A stretch of 64,000 nucleotides of DNA, taken from NCBI GenBank assembly GCA_034928535.1, contig JAYFOV010000012.1, forward strand, positions 43,743 to 107,742, in the 5' to 3' direction. The stretch comes from CAXXOK01 sp001604115 (GTDB taxonomy: Bacteria; Bacillota; Clostridia; Christensenellales; Aristaeellaceae). The notes below the pieces were generated by a model. It was not told the origin of the DNA. It was given only the letters and a program-made list of their open reading frames with translations, and made no database searches. A program made the position numbers and the translations under genes. Below are positions 8,978 to 18,002 of the stretch, piece by piece (the stretch's first letter is position 1; the number at the start of each line of letters is the position of its first letter).

Positions 8978-9592
8978 ATGCTTAGCAAAGCGCAAAGCAA
9001 ACGAATATCGCCGCAACCCTCCTTGGATAAACAGCCGAAGCTGACCGCACTGGAAAAAGGTTTGCTTCGCTGGTCAATGGCCGAGCGTGGCGATAAGGTT
9101 CTGGATGCCTATGTGGGCAGCGGCTTGATGCTGGAGTATTTGCAGCGTAACATGGAATGCGTGGTGTGCGGAGTATCCGACGATATGGAAAGTGTGCGCC
9201 TGTCCCGCTCGCGCCTGCTGAATGCGGATATCGTGTATGCCTCGCTGGATGAAATTCCTTGGCGCGAGAACACTTTTGACTCCGTGTATGTCAAGGTGAA
9301 CGCCGCGCCGCTATCGGAACAGCGACTGCGCGAATGCCTGCGGGTGCTGAAACCCGGAGGGCAGCTGTTGGTTGGCTTTGTGAGTATTCCGGCGCCTTTG
9401 CGGCAGCTGATTGGGTTGTTGCGGCCTGAAGCGGAAGAAGCCGCTGTGTGCAACGCCACCCGGTACCGCACGCTGGACATTATGCGGCGGTTGGAACTTA
9501 CGCAGGTCACAATGCAGCGGGCGGATTTCTTCACAAGCGTTGGCATAGGCTGGAAGGCTTTGCCATCTGGCAGCGAAACTCTTTCTGCCTGA
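8978..9592 (+). CDS. Class I SAM-dependent methyltransferase
   Basis: 204-residue protein with the Rossmann methyltransferase order: motif I VLDAYVGSG near residue 35, a strand ending in an acidic residue, the post-II segment ENTFDSVYVK, and LRVLKPGGQLLVGF as motif III. This is the Methyltransf_11 pattern. The substrate is unknown. The start at 8978 follows GAAAGGGG at proper spacing; an in-frame GTG at 8960 is less likely. It ends in a shared terminator facing the trmO-like gene and has no operon partner. Confidence 0.8.
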   Translation: MLSKAQSKRISPQPSLDKQPKLTALEKGLLRWSMAERGDKVLDAYVGSGLMLEYLQRNMECVVCGVSDDMESVRLSRSRLLNADIVYASLDEIPWRENTFDSVYVKVNAAPLSEQRLRECLRVLKPGGQLLVGFVSIPAPLRQLIGLLRPEAEEAAVCNATRYRTLDIMRRLELTQVTMQRADFFTSVGIGWKALPSGSETLSA

Positions 9593-9630
9593 CGGTGCAG
9601 TGCATCGTGGGCAGTGGTCAGGCAGCACAA

Positions 9631-9659
9631 AAAAGCGTCGGCATTGCGCCGACGCTTTT
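9631..9659. terminator. Bidirectional terminator
   Basis: A perfect 12-bp stem (AAAAGCGTCGGC with GCCGACGCTTTT) and a 5-base loop between two convergent genes. A run of A on one side and T on the other gives a usable U-tract in both directions. Confidence 0.9.
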
Positions 9660-9754
9660 GTGGTGCAGGTGAAAGTCCAGCGTGCATGCCGTTAATAGGG
9701 GACTCCATTGCTTTCCGCTTGGCTGCGGCGTGGGCGCAAAGCCTGCCGCAGCAT

Positions 9755-10477
9755 TTAAGGAGAGTGGGGAGCGGCATCCATGGGCGTTATTTCCCATACG
9801 GTCAGTACCCTATCGGCGACCCGAAAGCGCACATTCAAACCTGCGTAGAAGAATCCATACACACGTTCCGCACTGTGCTGATATGCCGGGCGCGGATCGT
9901 TTTGGAGCACCTTGAACAGCGTAGCCCGGCGATCCTGCGGGATCATAGACAACCACTGCTCCGGAAACACCACTTGCAGCGGCTCAAAGTCGGATTCATC
10001 CGTAAAACCACCTGTTGCCTGTGGAATGGCATCAGCATAGGCCAAATAGGGCTTGATATCATAGATGGGCGTTCCGTCCATCATGTCTGCACCGGAAACG
10101 GTCAGCACCGTTCCCTGCTGGGTATGCGTAATGCTTTCCAGCTTGACGCAAGTCAAACCCAACGGGTTGGGCCGGTTGGGTGAGCGCGTGGCAAACACGC
10201 CGATTCGGCGGTTGCCGCCCAGCCGGGGTGGGCGCACCATGGGCGTGAAGCCTTCACGCGCCATTTGAGAAAAGCCCCAGATCAGCCAGATATGGCTGTA
10301 GCCTTCGATACCGCGTAACGCATCCGCATTGCGGTAGGCGGTTTCAAACACAATGGTAGAAAGGCAACCCTCCAGCATGCCGCTTTGTCGAGGCAGCCCA
10401 AACTTAGTGGGGAAATCGTTGTGGATATAGGCTATGGTCTTGAGAGTCCACGAATCTGTTGGGGGTTTGGCAGGCAT
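9755..10477 (-). CDS. trmO: tRNA (adenine-37 N6)-methyltransferase TrmO-like
   Basis: 240-residue member of the TrmO/YaeB/TsaA family, which uses SAM to methylate N6 of t6A37 in threonine tRNAs. It shows the family blocks KFGLPRQSG, GIEGYSHIWLIW, VFATRSPNRPNPLGL and GTPIYDIKPYL in order, and a C-terminal extension from about residue 165. The start is at 10477, preceded by AAAGGA; a longer open frame upstream lacks a ribosome site. The gene is divergent from the glyoxalase gene. Confidence 0.93.
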   Translation of the reverse strand: MPAKPPTDSWTLKTIAYIHNDFPTKFGLPRQSGMLEGCLSTIVFETAYRNADALRGIEGYSHIWLIWGFSQMAREGFTPMVRPPRLGGNRRIGVFATRSPNRPNPLGLTCVKLESITHTQQGTVLTVSGADMMDGTPIYDIKPYLAYADAIPQATGGFTDESDFEPLQVVFPEQWLSMIPQDRRATLFKVLQNDPRPAYQHSAERVYGFFYAGLNVRFRVADRVLTVWEITPMDAAPHSP

Positions 10478-10638
10478 GAATCCAATCCTTTCTGGAGCGC
10501 TGCGCGCCCTGCCGGCAACGTGAGTCCTTTGCGCGGTTGCCACCGCGTGCGGGAGCAGCCGTATCTGTTTGATTATACCGCCAAAGCATGCCGCATGCAA
10601 ATAGGCTCCAGCCCTGAACATGCCACCGGAGTGGTGAT

Positions 10639-10666
10639 TTGCACAGGGCGCCGCATGTGGTACAAT
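10639..10666 (+). promoter_or_regulatory. Promoter of the glyoxalase gene
   Basis: TTGCAC, a 16-base spacer and TACAAT with an upstream TGG (extended -10). It lies 49 bases before the start codon, in the 238-base gap between the divergent trmO-like and glyoxalase genes. No gene is seen in that gap. Confidence 0.65.
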
Positions 10667-10715
10667 GGTAACAACCCTGCGAAACCACAGCAGATACAAG
10701 GAGGTAACCGTTGCC

Positions 10716-11087
10716 ATGCAATTTCGGATGATTCATGAGAATTACAATGTGAGCAATTTGGAGCGATCCCTGGTTTTTTACCGTGATGCGTTGGGGCTGA
10801 CGGAAAAACGCCGCAAGGTGGCCAAGGACGGCGCCTATACGATTGCGTTTCTGGGGGATGGCGTTTCAGATTTTGAACTGGAATTGACGGCGCTGCGCGA
10901 CCATCCGCAACCGTATGATTTGGGCGAATGTGAGTTCCATTTGGCTTTTCGTGTGGACGATTATGAAGCAGCCCACCGCAAACATGAGGAAATGGGGTGC
11001 ATCTGCTTTGAAAATGCCGCCATGGGAATCTATTTCATTGCGGACCCGGATGGCTACTGGTTGGAAATTATCCCCACACGGGAATGA
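10716..11087 (+). CDS. gloA: Glyoxalase I / lactoylglutathione lyase family protein
   Basis: 123-residue vicinal-oxygen-chelate protein with two beta-alpha-beta-beta-beta units. The metal ligands of GloA have equivalents: H7 in FRMIHENY, a glutamate in FELELT, a histidine in CEFHLAFRV and a glutamate in YWLEIIP. The expected reaction is conversion of the methylglyoxal-thiol hemithioacetal to the lactoyl thioester. The co-substrate thiol in this organism is unknown. CAAGGAGGTAAC precedes the start chosen here. Confidence 0.9.
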   Translation: MQFRMIHENYNVSNLERSLVFYRDALGLTEKRRKVAKDGAYTIAFLGDGVSDFELELTALRDHPQPYDLGECEFHLAFRVDDYEAAHRKHEEMGCICFENAAMGIYFIADPDGYWLEIIPTRE

Positions 11088-11119
11088 TAAGATCCCTGCG
11101 GATTGCCCAGCATAACGCA

Positions 11120-11165
11120 ATAGCCAAACGAGCCCTCGCCTGGCAGGCAGGGCTCGTTTGGCTAT
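11120..11165. terminator. Long hairpin between convergent genes
   Basis: A 17-bp perfect stem (11120-11136 with 11149-11165) and a 12-base loop, between gloA and mfd, which converge. It lacks a long U-tract, so termination is inferred from its position. Confidence 0.75.
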
Positions 11166-11240
11166 AGGGAAGCGCCCAGCTTTGCGTGGGCAAGAAATGC
11201 GTTGGCATGACGCAGAAAGCTCATGACGTGCGCAGGTACA

Positions 11241-14200
11241 TCACGCGTCAGAAGCGGGACGATCCACCTTGGGCTTTGGCTGCTGTAGCATGCCGCGCAT
11301 GCGTGCCAGCACCGCGCCCAGCAGTTTGATGGCGAGCAAAAGCGCGGCATCAGGCGTCATATCAGGCTGGCGAATGAGCATTTCAGGCGGTTGCCGAACG
11401 CTGAAGCTGATGCGAGGATCGGTTTCTGTGACGGATGTATAGAGCGCCGCCAAATCCGGCAGATGTTTTTCATCCATACGCAGGTGCAAGCCGTCACTGC
11501 GCAGGAACAGGTGATTCACGCCCAGCCTGCGGGTGATGGCGCGCAGATGCGCGATCATGACCAGGTTTTGCACAGGCTGTTCCACATCGCCAAAGCGATC
11601 GATCAACTCTGCTTCGATCTCCAGGCGGGAATCGTCATCCTCAATCATTGCAATGCGTTTGTACATCTCGATGCGCAAACGCTCGTCCGGCACGGAATCC
11701 TCCGGCAGGTAGGCGTCGATGGCAAGTTCCACACGCGTGTCCAGTTCAGGCGTTTCCGCATGGCCTTGCGCCTCGCCCACGGCTTGCTCAATGAGCTTGA
11801 CATACATATCATAGCCAACGGTGCTTAGGTGGCCGTGCTGCTCCGGGCCAAGCACATCACCCGCGCCGCGAATTTCCAAGTCGCGCATGGCAATGCGGTA
11901 ACCAGCGCCGAACTCCGTGAATTCCCGGATGGCGGCCAGCCGCTTTTCTGCAGTCTCACTGAGGAGCTTATCCCGCCGCACTGTAAAATAGGCATAAGCC
12001 TGACGGTTGCTCCGCCCTACACGGCCGCGAATCTGGTAGAGCTGGGATAGCCCAAAACGGTCAGCGTCAAACACGATCAGCGTATTGGCTTCCGGCACAT
12101 CCAATCCGCTTTCGATGATGGTGGTGCAAAGCAGCACATCAAAAGCGCCGGCATAAAAGTCCAGCATCACATCTTCCAGAGCATTTTCCCGCATCTGGCC
12201 ATGCGCCACGCCGATGCGTGCCTCGGGCACCAGGGTTTTCAAACGGTTATACATTTGCTCGATGCTGCGTACCCTGTTATAAAGGAAATAGACTTGCCCG
12301 TCGCGCGCCAGTTCCCGCTTGATAGCCTGGACGATGATGGCATCATCATACGGCGTCACATAGGTTTTAACGGGCAGGCGCTCCTCCGGCGGAGTTTCCA
12401 GGATGCTCATATCGCGGATGCCCACCATGCTCATGTGCAGCGTGCGTGGGATGGGCGTGGCGGAGAGGGTGAGCACATCCACCATGGTTTTCATGTGCTT
12501 GATGCTTTCCTTGTGGTTCACGCCAAAGCGTTGCTCCTCATCCACGATCAGCAGACCTAAATTCTTAAAGTGCACATCCTTGGCCAGCATGCGGTGTGTG
12601 CCAATGAGCAGGTCAATGCGACCATCCTTGACCCGTTGCAGGATCTCCTTTTGTTCCTTGGGACTTTTGAAACGGCTGAGCATATCAAACGTAACGGGGA
12701 AGCCTGCAAAGCGCTTTTTAACGGTGTTGAAGTGCTGCTGCACCAAAATGGTCGTGGGCGCAAGAATGGCAGCCTGCTTGCCATCCAGCACTGCTTTGAA
12801 GGCGGCGCGAAGCGCAACTTCTGTCTTGCCGTAGCCCACATCCCCGCACAGCAGACGATCCATGTTGCGCGGGCTTTCCATATCGCTGAAGATTTGCTCC
12901 ACGCTTTGCTGCTGGTCGGCGGTGAGTTCATAGGGGAACATATCCTCAAACTCTCGCTGCCAAGGCGTTTCGTGGGAGAAGGCATAGCCGGTGCTTTTTT
13001 GACGGGCAGCATAGAGCTCGGCCAAGTCAAAGGCCAGTTTCTTGAGTCCAGCCTTAACTTTGTTTTTTTGGCGCTCCCATTCGCCACCGCCCAGGCGGTT
13101 CAACTTGGGGGTGCTATGCTCCGCGCCGATAAACTTTTGAACGCGGTCAAACTGATCCGTGGGCACGTACAGCTTATCGCTGCCCAAATAGCGGATGAGC
13201 AGATAATCCCGCTTCACGCCTTCGGTATGGAGTTGCACAACACCGTCAAAGATACCGACGCCGTGTATGTCATGGACCACATAGTCTCCCGGCTTCAAGT
13301 CTGTAAAGGACGCGATGCGCTCCCCGGCGGTCTGGTGCTTTTTGGCACGCTGATAGCTTGTGCCGTACAGATCGGTATCGGAAATCAGCACCAGCTTGGT
13401 TTCCGGATTACGAAAGCCTTTGCCGATGGTAGCAGGCAGTAAAATCACTTCGGAAGCGATCAGGTTGCCATCCAATGAATCGCTGAAAACCGCTGGCGTG
13501 CCTTGCTCTGCTAAGGCATGCAGCAATCGGCGGCCGCGTGCCTCGCCGCCGGTGAGCAGTACAATGGCATAGCCCTGTGCGCGCCACTGTGCAATATCCT
13601 TGCTCAGTGGCTCCAGTCGGCTTTGGTAAGGCATGATGGGCTCGCTTTGAATGGTCAGCGCTGCAGTGGGCATAAGCTGCCCCAAGCCACGCGTTACATC
13701 CCCCACGGCAACCACTTTACGCGCCTTCAGGGCGGTCAGCACATCCTGATAGTCAAACAGCAGAGATCGCTGCGCAGCAAAGCCATCGCCGCGCCGCTCG
13801 GCCTCCTGCCATTCTTCAAAATACGCATCCTGCTTGGCCTTGACGCGCACCGGAAGCTGATCCGGCTGGTCGATCAGGATAATGGCGGATGGCAGATATT
13901 CGATTGGGGAGCAGGCATCCTCGCAAAGCACATTCATCCACATGGGCGCTGTGCGGATCAGGTGCCCCTCGCGTACGCGATCCACATCTTCCAGATGACG
14001 CCGGATCATGGCCTCGCGGGCAGCCTCCGCATCCTGTTCCAAGACGGCGGGCTGCCTGGCTTTGGCCAATGTAGGCACGCCCCGGCTGTTTTTCGCTGCC
14101 GAATCGATCAGGTGCCCGGCCGCAAGTTCCTTCAAGGCGGCCTCGCTCTGTGCATCCATGGCATCGATCTCTGCCAGAAACGTGTCGATGGATTCCATCC

Positions 14201-14990
14201 CCGATTCTGCTTTGGCTCCCGCGTTCGGGTCATGGCTCATTCGCTGGGCGGGGGATTCCAGCAATGCCTTTTGAAGGCGATTGGCGGCGCTGGCTGCATC
14301 CAGCGGGATGCACTCCGTCGCGGGCGTCAACCGTACCTCTTTGAGGCGTATGATGCTGCGCTGGCTGATGCAATCAAACTTGCGGATGCTATCCACTTCA
14401 TTGCCAAAAAACTCCACGCGCAGCGCATCGCTCTCGTTGGGGGGGAATACATCCAAAATGGCGCCGCGCATGGCGCACTGGCCTTTCCCCTCCACCATGG
14501 GCACGCGCTCATAGCCCATTTTGATCAGACGATCGATCAATGAAGTCGGTTCGGCGGTGATCCCCTCAGCCAGGGTAATGGTGGATGCCTGAAAACGCGT
14601 GGCAGGCATGCAGCGATCCAGCAAACCCTCGGCCGATGTGCATAGCACACGCAGACGGCCGTTTGCCGCATCGCCCAGCACTTGCAGCCGTTGCCATGTG
14701 CTCTCCTGGCTGGCTGCCGCGCGGCTGAACTGCACATCCCGTGTAGGGAGCGTGGCAGCGTGCCCGCCCAGAAGGCGGCCGATATCTTGCGCATTGCGCT
14801 GAGCCGTCAACTCTGTGGGGGAGATGAGCACCACGGGCAATCCCGTGCGGTGCGCCAATGCCGCGGCAAAAAAAGGGCGCTCCCCTTCGGCCAGGCCGCT
14901 CAGGGACAGGCAGCGCTCGGTGTGCAGTTTCTGCAAGAGTTCTTTCCATGCTGGCAGCGCCGAATAGGCGCTGAAAAGGCCTTCGTTCAT
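11241..14990 (-). CDS. mfd: Transcription-repair coupling factor Mfd
   Basis: 1249-residue ATP-driven DNA translocase that removes RNA polymerase stalled at lesions and recruits UvrA. The sequence shows the N-terminal UvrB-like module, then the RNA-polymerase-interacting domain (around GDYVVHDIHGVGIF). The RecG-like motor follows, with Walker A GDVGYGKT at residues 716-723, DEEQRFG, LSATPIPRTLHMS and QIRGRVGRS, then the C-terminal TRCF domain. It is somewhat longer than the usual 1150-1180 residues. The start has AGGAGGATGA upstream. It is the last gene of the purR-glmU-pth-mfd run on this strand. Confidence 0.98.
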   Translation of the reverse strand: MNEGLFSAYSALPAWKELLQKLHTERCLSLSGLAEGERPFFAAALAHRTGLPVVLISPTELTAQRNAQDIGRLLGGHAATLPTRDVQFSRAAASQESTWQRLQVLGDAANGRLRVLCTSAEGLLDRCMPATRFQASTITLAEGITAEPTSLIDRLIKMGYERVPMVEGKGQCAMRGAILDVFPPNESDALRVEFFGNEVDSIRKFDCISQRSIIRLKEVRLTPATECIPLDAASAANRLQKALLESPAQRMSHDPNAGAKAESGMESIDTFLAEIDAMDAQSEAALKELAAGHLIDSAAKNSRGVPTLAKARQPAVLEQDAEAAREAMIRRHLEDVDRVREGHLIRTAPMWMNVLCEDACSPIEYLPSAIILIDQPDQLPVRVKAKQDAYFEEWQEAERRGDGFAAQRSLLFDYQDVLTALKARKVVAVGDVTRGLGQLMPTAALTIQSEPIMPYQSRLEPLSKDIAQWRAQGYAIVLLTGGEARGRRLLHALAEQGTPAVFSDSLDGNLIASEVILLPATIGKGFRNPETKLVLISDTDLYGTSYQRAKKHQTAGERIASFTDLKPGDYVVHDIHGVGIFDGVVQLHTEGVKRDYLLIRYLGSDKLYVPTDQFDRVQKFIGAEHSTPKLNRLGGGEWERQKNKVKAGLKKLAFDLAELYAARQKSTGYAFSHETPWQREFEDMFPYELTADQQQSVEQIFSDMESPRNMDRLLCGDVGYGKTEVALRAAFKAVLDGKQAAILAPTTILVQQHFNTVKKRFAGFPVTFDMLSRFKSPKEQKEILQRVKDGRIDLLIGTHRMLAKDVHFKNLGLLIVDEEQRFGVNHKESIKHMKTMVDVLTLSATPIPRTLHMSMVGIRDMSILETPPEERLPVKTYVTPYDDAIIVQAIKRELARDGQVYFLYNRVRSIEQMYNRLKTLVPEARIGVAHGQMRENALEDVMLDFYAGAFDVLLCTTIIESGLDVPEANTLIVFDADRFGLSQLYQIRGRVGRSNRQAYAYFTVRRDKLLSETAEKRLAAIREFTEFGAGYRIAMRDLEIRGAGDVLGPEQHGHLSTVGYDMYVKLIEQAVGEAQGHAETPELDTRVELAIDAYLPEDSVPDERLRIEMYKRIAMIEDDDSRLEIEAELIDRFGDVEQPVQNLVMIAHLRAITRRLGVNHLFLRSDGLHLRMDEKHLPDLAALYTSVTETDPRISFSVRQPPEMLIRQPDMTPDAALLLAIKLLGAVLARMRGMLQQPKPKVDRPASDA

Positions 14991-15028
14991 TCATCCTCCT
15001 GATGCGCATCATACAAAGGGTTCATACG

Positions 15029-15664
15029 TTAAGGGGTCTGATCCGTAGAAGGGATCGCTTCTGAAGGGCCTGCAGCTTCCGGCTTCGGCGGCTTCGGCTT
15101 TTTGGTGTTATAGCGGTTCATTGCGGATGGGAGCCCATTTTGCATCCATTCCATTACAGCGTTCGCGGCAAGCTGGTATGCATCAAAGGCGACCTGCCGT
15201 TCCGCTGGGGTGGCATAGTGGGAGGTCACCCAATCTGCCAGTGCAAATTCCGGCGGGCGGCCGCCGATGCCCACACGAATGCGCGGAAAAGCTTCCGACC
15301 CGATGCAAGCAACGATGCTCCGCATGCCGTTATGGGTTCCGGCACTGCCATCCTTGCGGATTCGCAGCCAGCCAGGCGCAAGGTCGATATCATCATAGAT
15401 GACCATCATCGATTCCGGCGGAGCCTTGTACCAATGCAATAGTTGCTGTACGGCCTCGCCGCTCAGATTCATATATGTTTGTGGCTTGCAGAGTACAACC
15501 TTATGTCCCTGAAACTGACCCTCACCGATCAAGGACTTGAAACGTAGCTTTGTAATGGGAATGCGTAGCTTTTTGGAAAGCAGGGTGAGCACATCAAAGC
15601 CGACATTATGGCGGGTGTGCGCATATTGATCCCCGGGGTTACCCAGGCCAACGATCAGGTACAT
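15029..15664 (-). CDS. pth: Peptidyl-tRNA hydrolase
   Basis: 211-residue enzyme that releases tRNA from prematurely dropped peptidyl-tRNA. It carries GLGNPGDQYAHTRHNVGFD with the catalytic histidine in TRHN, the asparagine in CKPQTYMNLSG, and YDDIDLAPG. About 20 residues at the C-terminus (KPKPPKPEAAGPSEA) form a proline-rich tail beyond the usual end. The start at 15664 follows AGGAGGTTTT; a longer open frame upstream has no such site. It is 38 bases upstream of mfd, as in many Firmicutes. A GC-rich hairpin lies in the 149-base gap before it (15747-15770). Confidence 0.97.
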   Translation of the reverse strand: MYLIVGLGNPGDQYAHTRHNVGFDVLTLLSKKLRIPITKLRFKSLIGEGQFQGHKVVLCKPQTYMNLSGEAVQQLLHWYKAPPESMMVIYDDIDLAPGWLRIRKDGSAGTHNGMRSIVACIGSEAFPRIRVGIGGRPPEFALADWVTSHYATPAERQVAFDAYQLAANAVMEWMQNGLPSAMNRYNTKKPKPPKPEAAGPSEAIPSTDQTP

Positions 15665-15813
15665 AAAACCTCCTGCATGGTATAGGATGAAACATAGTCG
15701 ACACACCGCTGCGGCGTTTGGCCAGGGTGGCCGAGCACGCCGCAAGGCGGGGATGGCGCGCCACCCCCGCTTTAGCCCCTGTGAGAGGCCTGCCTGATAT
15801 CATTCGGGAAACA

Positions 15814-16959
15814 CTATAGTTTTCCCTGCTCTTTACGGCGTTTGACCCAATCTTCCTTGATCACGCCACGGCTGCGCGCCACAAACAACGCGTCAGAGGG
15901 CACATCCTCCACCACGGTGCTGCCGGCGGCAATATAGGCATTTTCGCCCACATGTACCGGTGCAACCAGATTGCAGTTGCAGCCGATGAAGGCGTTATCA
16001 TCCACACGGGAGCGGCTTTTGGATTTGCCGTCATAGTTCACAAACACCACGCCACACCCCAGGTTGATGTGCTTGCCTAGGTCGCTGTCACCCACATAGG
16101 TCAGGTGGCTCACCTTGGTGCCGTCGTCAATGGTACTGTTTTTGATCTCCACAAAGTCACCGATGCGGCAATGCTCGCCGATGTTGGCATCGGGGCGCAG
16201 GTACGCAAAGGGACCAACGGTTGTGCGGGAACCTACCTTGCAGCGGAGCAAGACGCTATTTTCAATGGTCACGCCATCGCCGATGATGCTGCTTTCGATC
16301 CGGTTGCCAGAGTAAAGCGTACAGGAGGCGCCAATCACGGTGCCGCCTTGAAGCGTATTGCCTGGGTAAAGGATGGTACCTGCCCCAATACGCACATCTG
16401 CCTCAATAATGGTGCGCTCCGGCTCCAGGATGACCACGCCTGCCGCCATGTGGCGACGCACGGTTTCCGCACGCAGGAACTGAAAAGCGCTTGTATAGGT
16501 AGCGGCATCAGTTACAGCAAGGTAGGCACTGGGGTCTTGCGCATGGACGACTTTCACTGGCTGGTTTTGCGCATTGAGCCATGCCATCAAGGATGATAGG
16601 GTAAGGGGCATTTTCTTGGGCAGGGATTGGAGCATGCCTGCCGGCATGCCCAGTGCCAGCGGAGTGGCCATATCTGCCAGAAGCACTGCGGCGGCGCGCT
16701 CTTTGGCCGCCAGCGAAAGCGCCCGGTATGTGACATCTGTCAGGCATGGGGCGTTGCCGCCCGTCAGCAGCACGGCTTGCACATCGGCCGCCAACAAGGC
16801 GTGCAAATCAGCGCCATTGGCAGGGCGGGCTGCGGCGATGGCCACCCCGGCATCCGCCATAGCCTGCTCGACGTACTGGCTGCATGGCTTGCCCAGCAGG
16901 GGCATGCCCATAAAAGGATTGTCCGGGTCTTGAATCAGGATGCCAACGATGCGTTTCAA
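15814..16959 (-). CDS. GlmU-like protein with intact acetyltransferase and degenerate nucleotidyltransferase half
   Basis: 381-residue protein. The C-terminal part (about residue 180 onward) is a left-handed beta-helix of hexapeptide repeats with the GlmU acetyltransferase block: LRPDANIG, FVEIKN, SHLTYVGD (catalytic histidine) and NYDGKSKS. The N-terminal part keeps the outline of the GlmU nucleotidyltransferase (PLLGKP, ADMATPL) but lacks the LAAGxGTRM loop, and it is roughly 60 residues shorter than normal. It should therefore acetylate glucosamine-1-phosphate for cell-wall precursor synthesis; UDP-GlcNAc formation is doubtful. The start is a TTG with GAGGTGA upstream, 25 bases after purR. 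Confidence 0.85.
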   Translation of the reverse strand: MKRIVGILIQDPDNPFMGMPLLGKPCSQYVEQAMADAGVAIAAARPANGADLHALLAADVQAVLLTGGNAPCLTDVTYRALSLAAKERAAAVLLADMATPLALGMPAGMLQSLPKKMPLTLSSLMAWLNAQNQPVKVVHAQDPSAYLAVTDAATYTSAFQFLRAETVRRHMAAGVVILEPERTIIEADVRIGAGTILYPGNTLQGGTVIGASCTLYSGNRIESSIIGDGVTIENSVLLRCKVGSRTTVGPFAYLRPDANIGEHCRIGDFVEIKNSTIDDGTKVSHLTYVGDSDLGKHINLGCGVVFVNYDGKSKSRSRVDDNAFIGCNCNLVAPVHVGENAYIAAGSTVVEDVPSDALFVARSRGVIKEDWVKRRKEQGKL

Positions 16960-16984
16960 GCTATCACCTCATCAAAGCAATGAG

Positions 16985-17806
16985 TCAGTCCACAAGCCAA
17001 TCGGCTGGTTGCATGTGCAGTGTGGGCGTTTCGCCCTGCACCACGTCCATGAGCATGAGCGCTTTTTCGCCCTGCACCCGTTTATGGGTGGGTGTGGCAG
17101 TAGCAACCACAAAAGCCATTCCAACGACTTCGGCGCCAAACTCGCCCATCAAATCCGTCATGCCCTTGGCGGTGCCGCCGCCCTTGATAAAATCATCAAC
17201 GATCAGCGCTTTCTGGCCGGGCTGCACCGCACGGCGGCTAAGGCTCATCGTCTCAATATGGCCGGCCGATGCGGTTTCGTAATTGATATGCACAGCAGAA
17301 CCTTCAAACATGTTGCTGGTGTGGCGGGCAATCACCAGCGGGACACCAAGGGCATCCGCCGTCATAAGCGCCACTGGGATGCCTTTGGTCTCCATGGTGA
17401 GGACAAAATCCGGGTTGGTGTCATAAAATTGCCCCGCCAAAATCACCCCCATGCTTCGGACGATGGAGGGCGTGCTTAAAATATCCGTCAGGTACAGGAA
17501 GCCGCCGGGCAGCAACCGTGTGGAGCGCATCAGCTCCTCACACAGGTCGTGAATGATGCGCTTGGCCTCGGCCTTGCCCATGGCAGGGCGAAACCGCACG
17601 CCGCCGGCTGCCCCGGTCACGGTGTCCAGCTTACCCAGTTCAAAGGTCGTCAGAACATCCTTGAGGATATCGATATCCTCACTCATCGTAGATTTTGCGG
17701 CACCAAACAGATCGCAAAAATGCGAAAGGGTAAATATCCGGTTGGGAGAAGTAGTCAGGATTTTTGTGAGCGCAGCCATGCGCTCATTACGGCGAATCCG
17801 ATCCAA
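16985..17806 (-). CDS. purR: Purine operon regulator PurR (Gram-positive type)
   Basis: 273-residue regulator: an N-terminal winged helix (residues about 1-70) fused to a phosphoribosyltransferase-like domain that binds PRPP. The PRPP loop reads ALIVDDFIKGGGTAKGM. In Bacillus subtilis PurR represses purine synthesis genes and PRPP releases it; in lactococci it activates. Translation appears to start at the TTG at 17806, 8 bases after AAGGAGG. It is the first gene of the run purR-glmU-like-pth-mfd, the same neighbours as near the origin in B. subtilis. Confidence 0.95.
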   Translation of the reverse strand: MDRIRRNERMAALTKILTTSPNRIFTLSHFCDLFGAAKSTMSEDIDILKDVLTTFELGKLDTVTGAAGGVRFRPAMGKAEAKRIIHDLCEELMRSTRLLPGGFLYLTDILSTPSIVRSMGVILAGQFYDTNPDFVLTMETKGIPVALMTADALGVPLVIARHTSNMFEGSAVHINYETASAGHIETMSLSRRAVQPGQKALIVDDFIKGGGTAKGMTDLMGEFGAEVVGMAFVVATATPTHKRVQGEKALMLMDVVQGETPTLHMQPADWLVD

Positions 17807-17838
17807 AAGGGGGTTCCTCCTTGTGCGTTGGTCTTAAG

Positions 17839-17894
17839 AGTATAGCACAGCATGCGAATATTGCCAACATCAAAAATGACGAACGTTCGGTTAT
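17839..17894 (-). promoter_or_regulatory. purR promoter with PurBox-like operator
   Basis: On the minus strand, TTGGCA (17867-17862), a 17-base spacer and TATACT (17844-17839) with an extended TGC form a near-consensus promoter. Fifteen bases upstream of the -35, minus-strand 17894-17882 reads ATAACCGAACGTT. This matches the published PurBox consensus AWWWCCGAACWWT at all but one position and includes the palindrome CGAACGTTCG. PurR autoregulation is inferred. Confidence 0.6.
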
Positions 17895-17932
17895 GCTGCG
17901 GCTGGATTGCAAGTCCGTCCATCGCGACAGGC

Positions 17933-17961
17933 TATGCGCATGTTCCGTATCATGGTATAAT
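17933..17961 (+). promoter_or_regulatory. recO promoter (extended -10)
   Basis: TGGTATAAT at 17953-17961 is a perfect extended -10; no good -35 is visible. It is 42 bases before the recO start, in the 196-base divergent gap with purR. Confidence 0.6.
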
Positions 17962-18002
17962 GATGGCACAAAGCGCCGCGTTGGGTGCGCGAGGAGGAGC
18001 TT

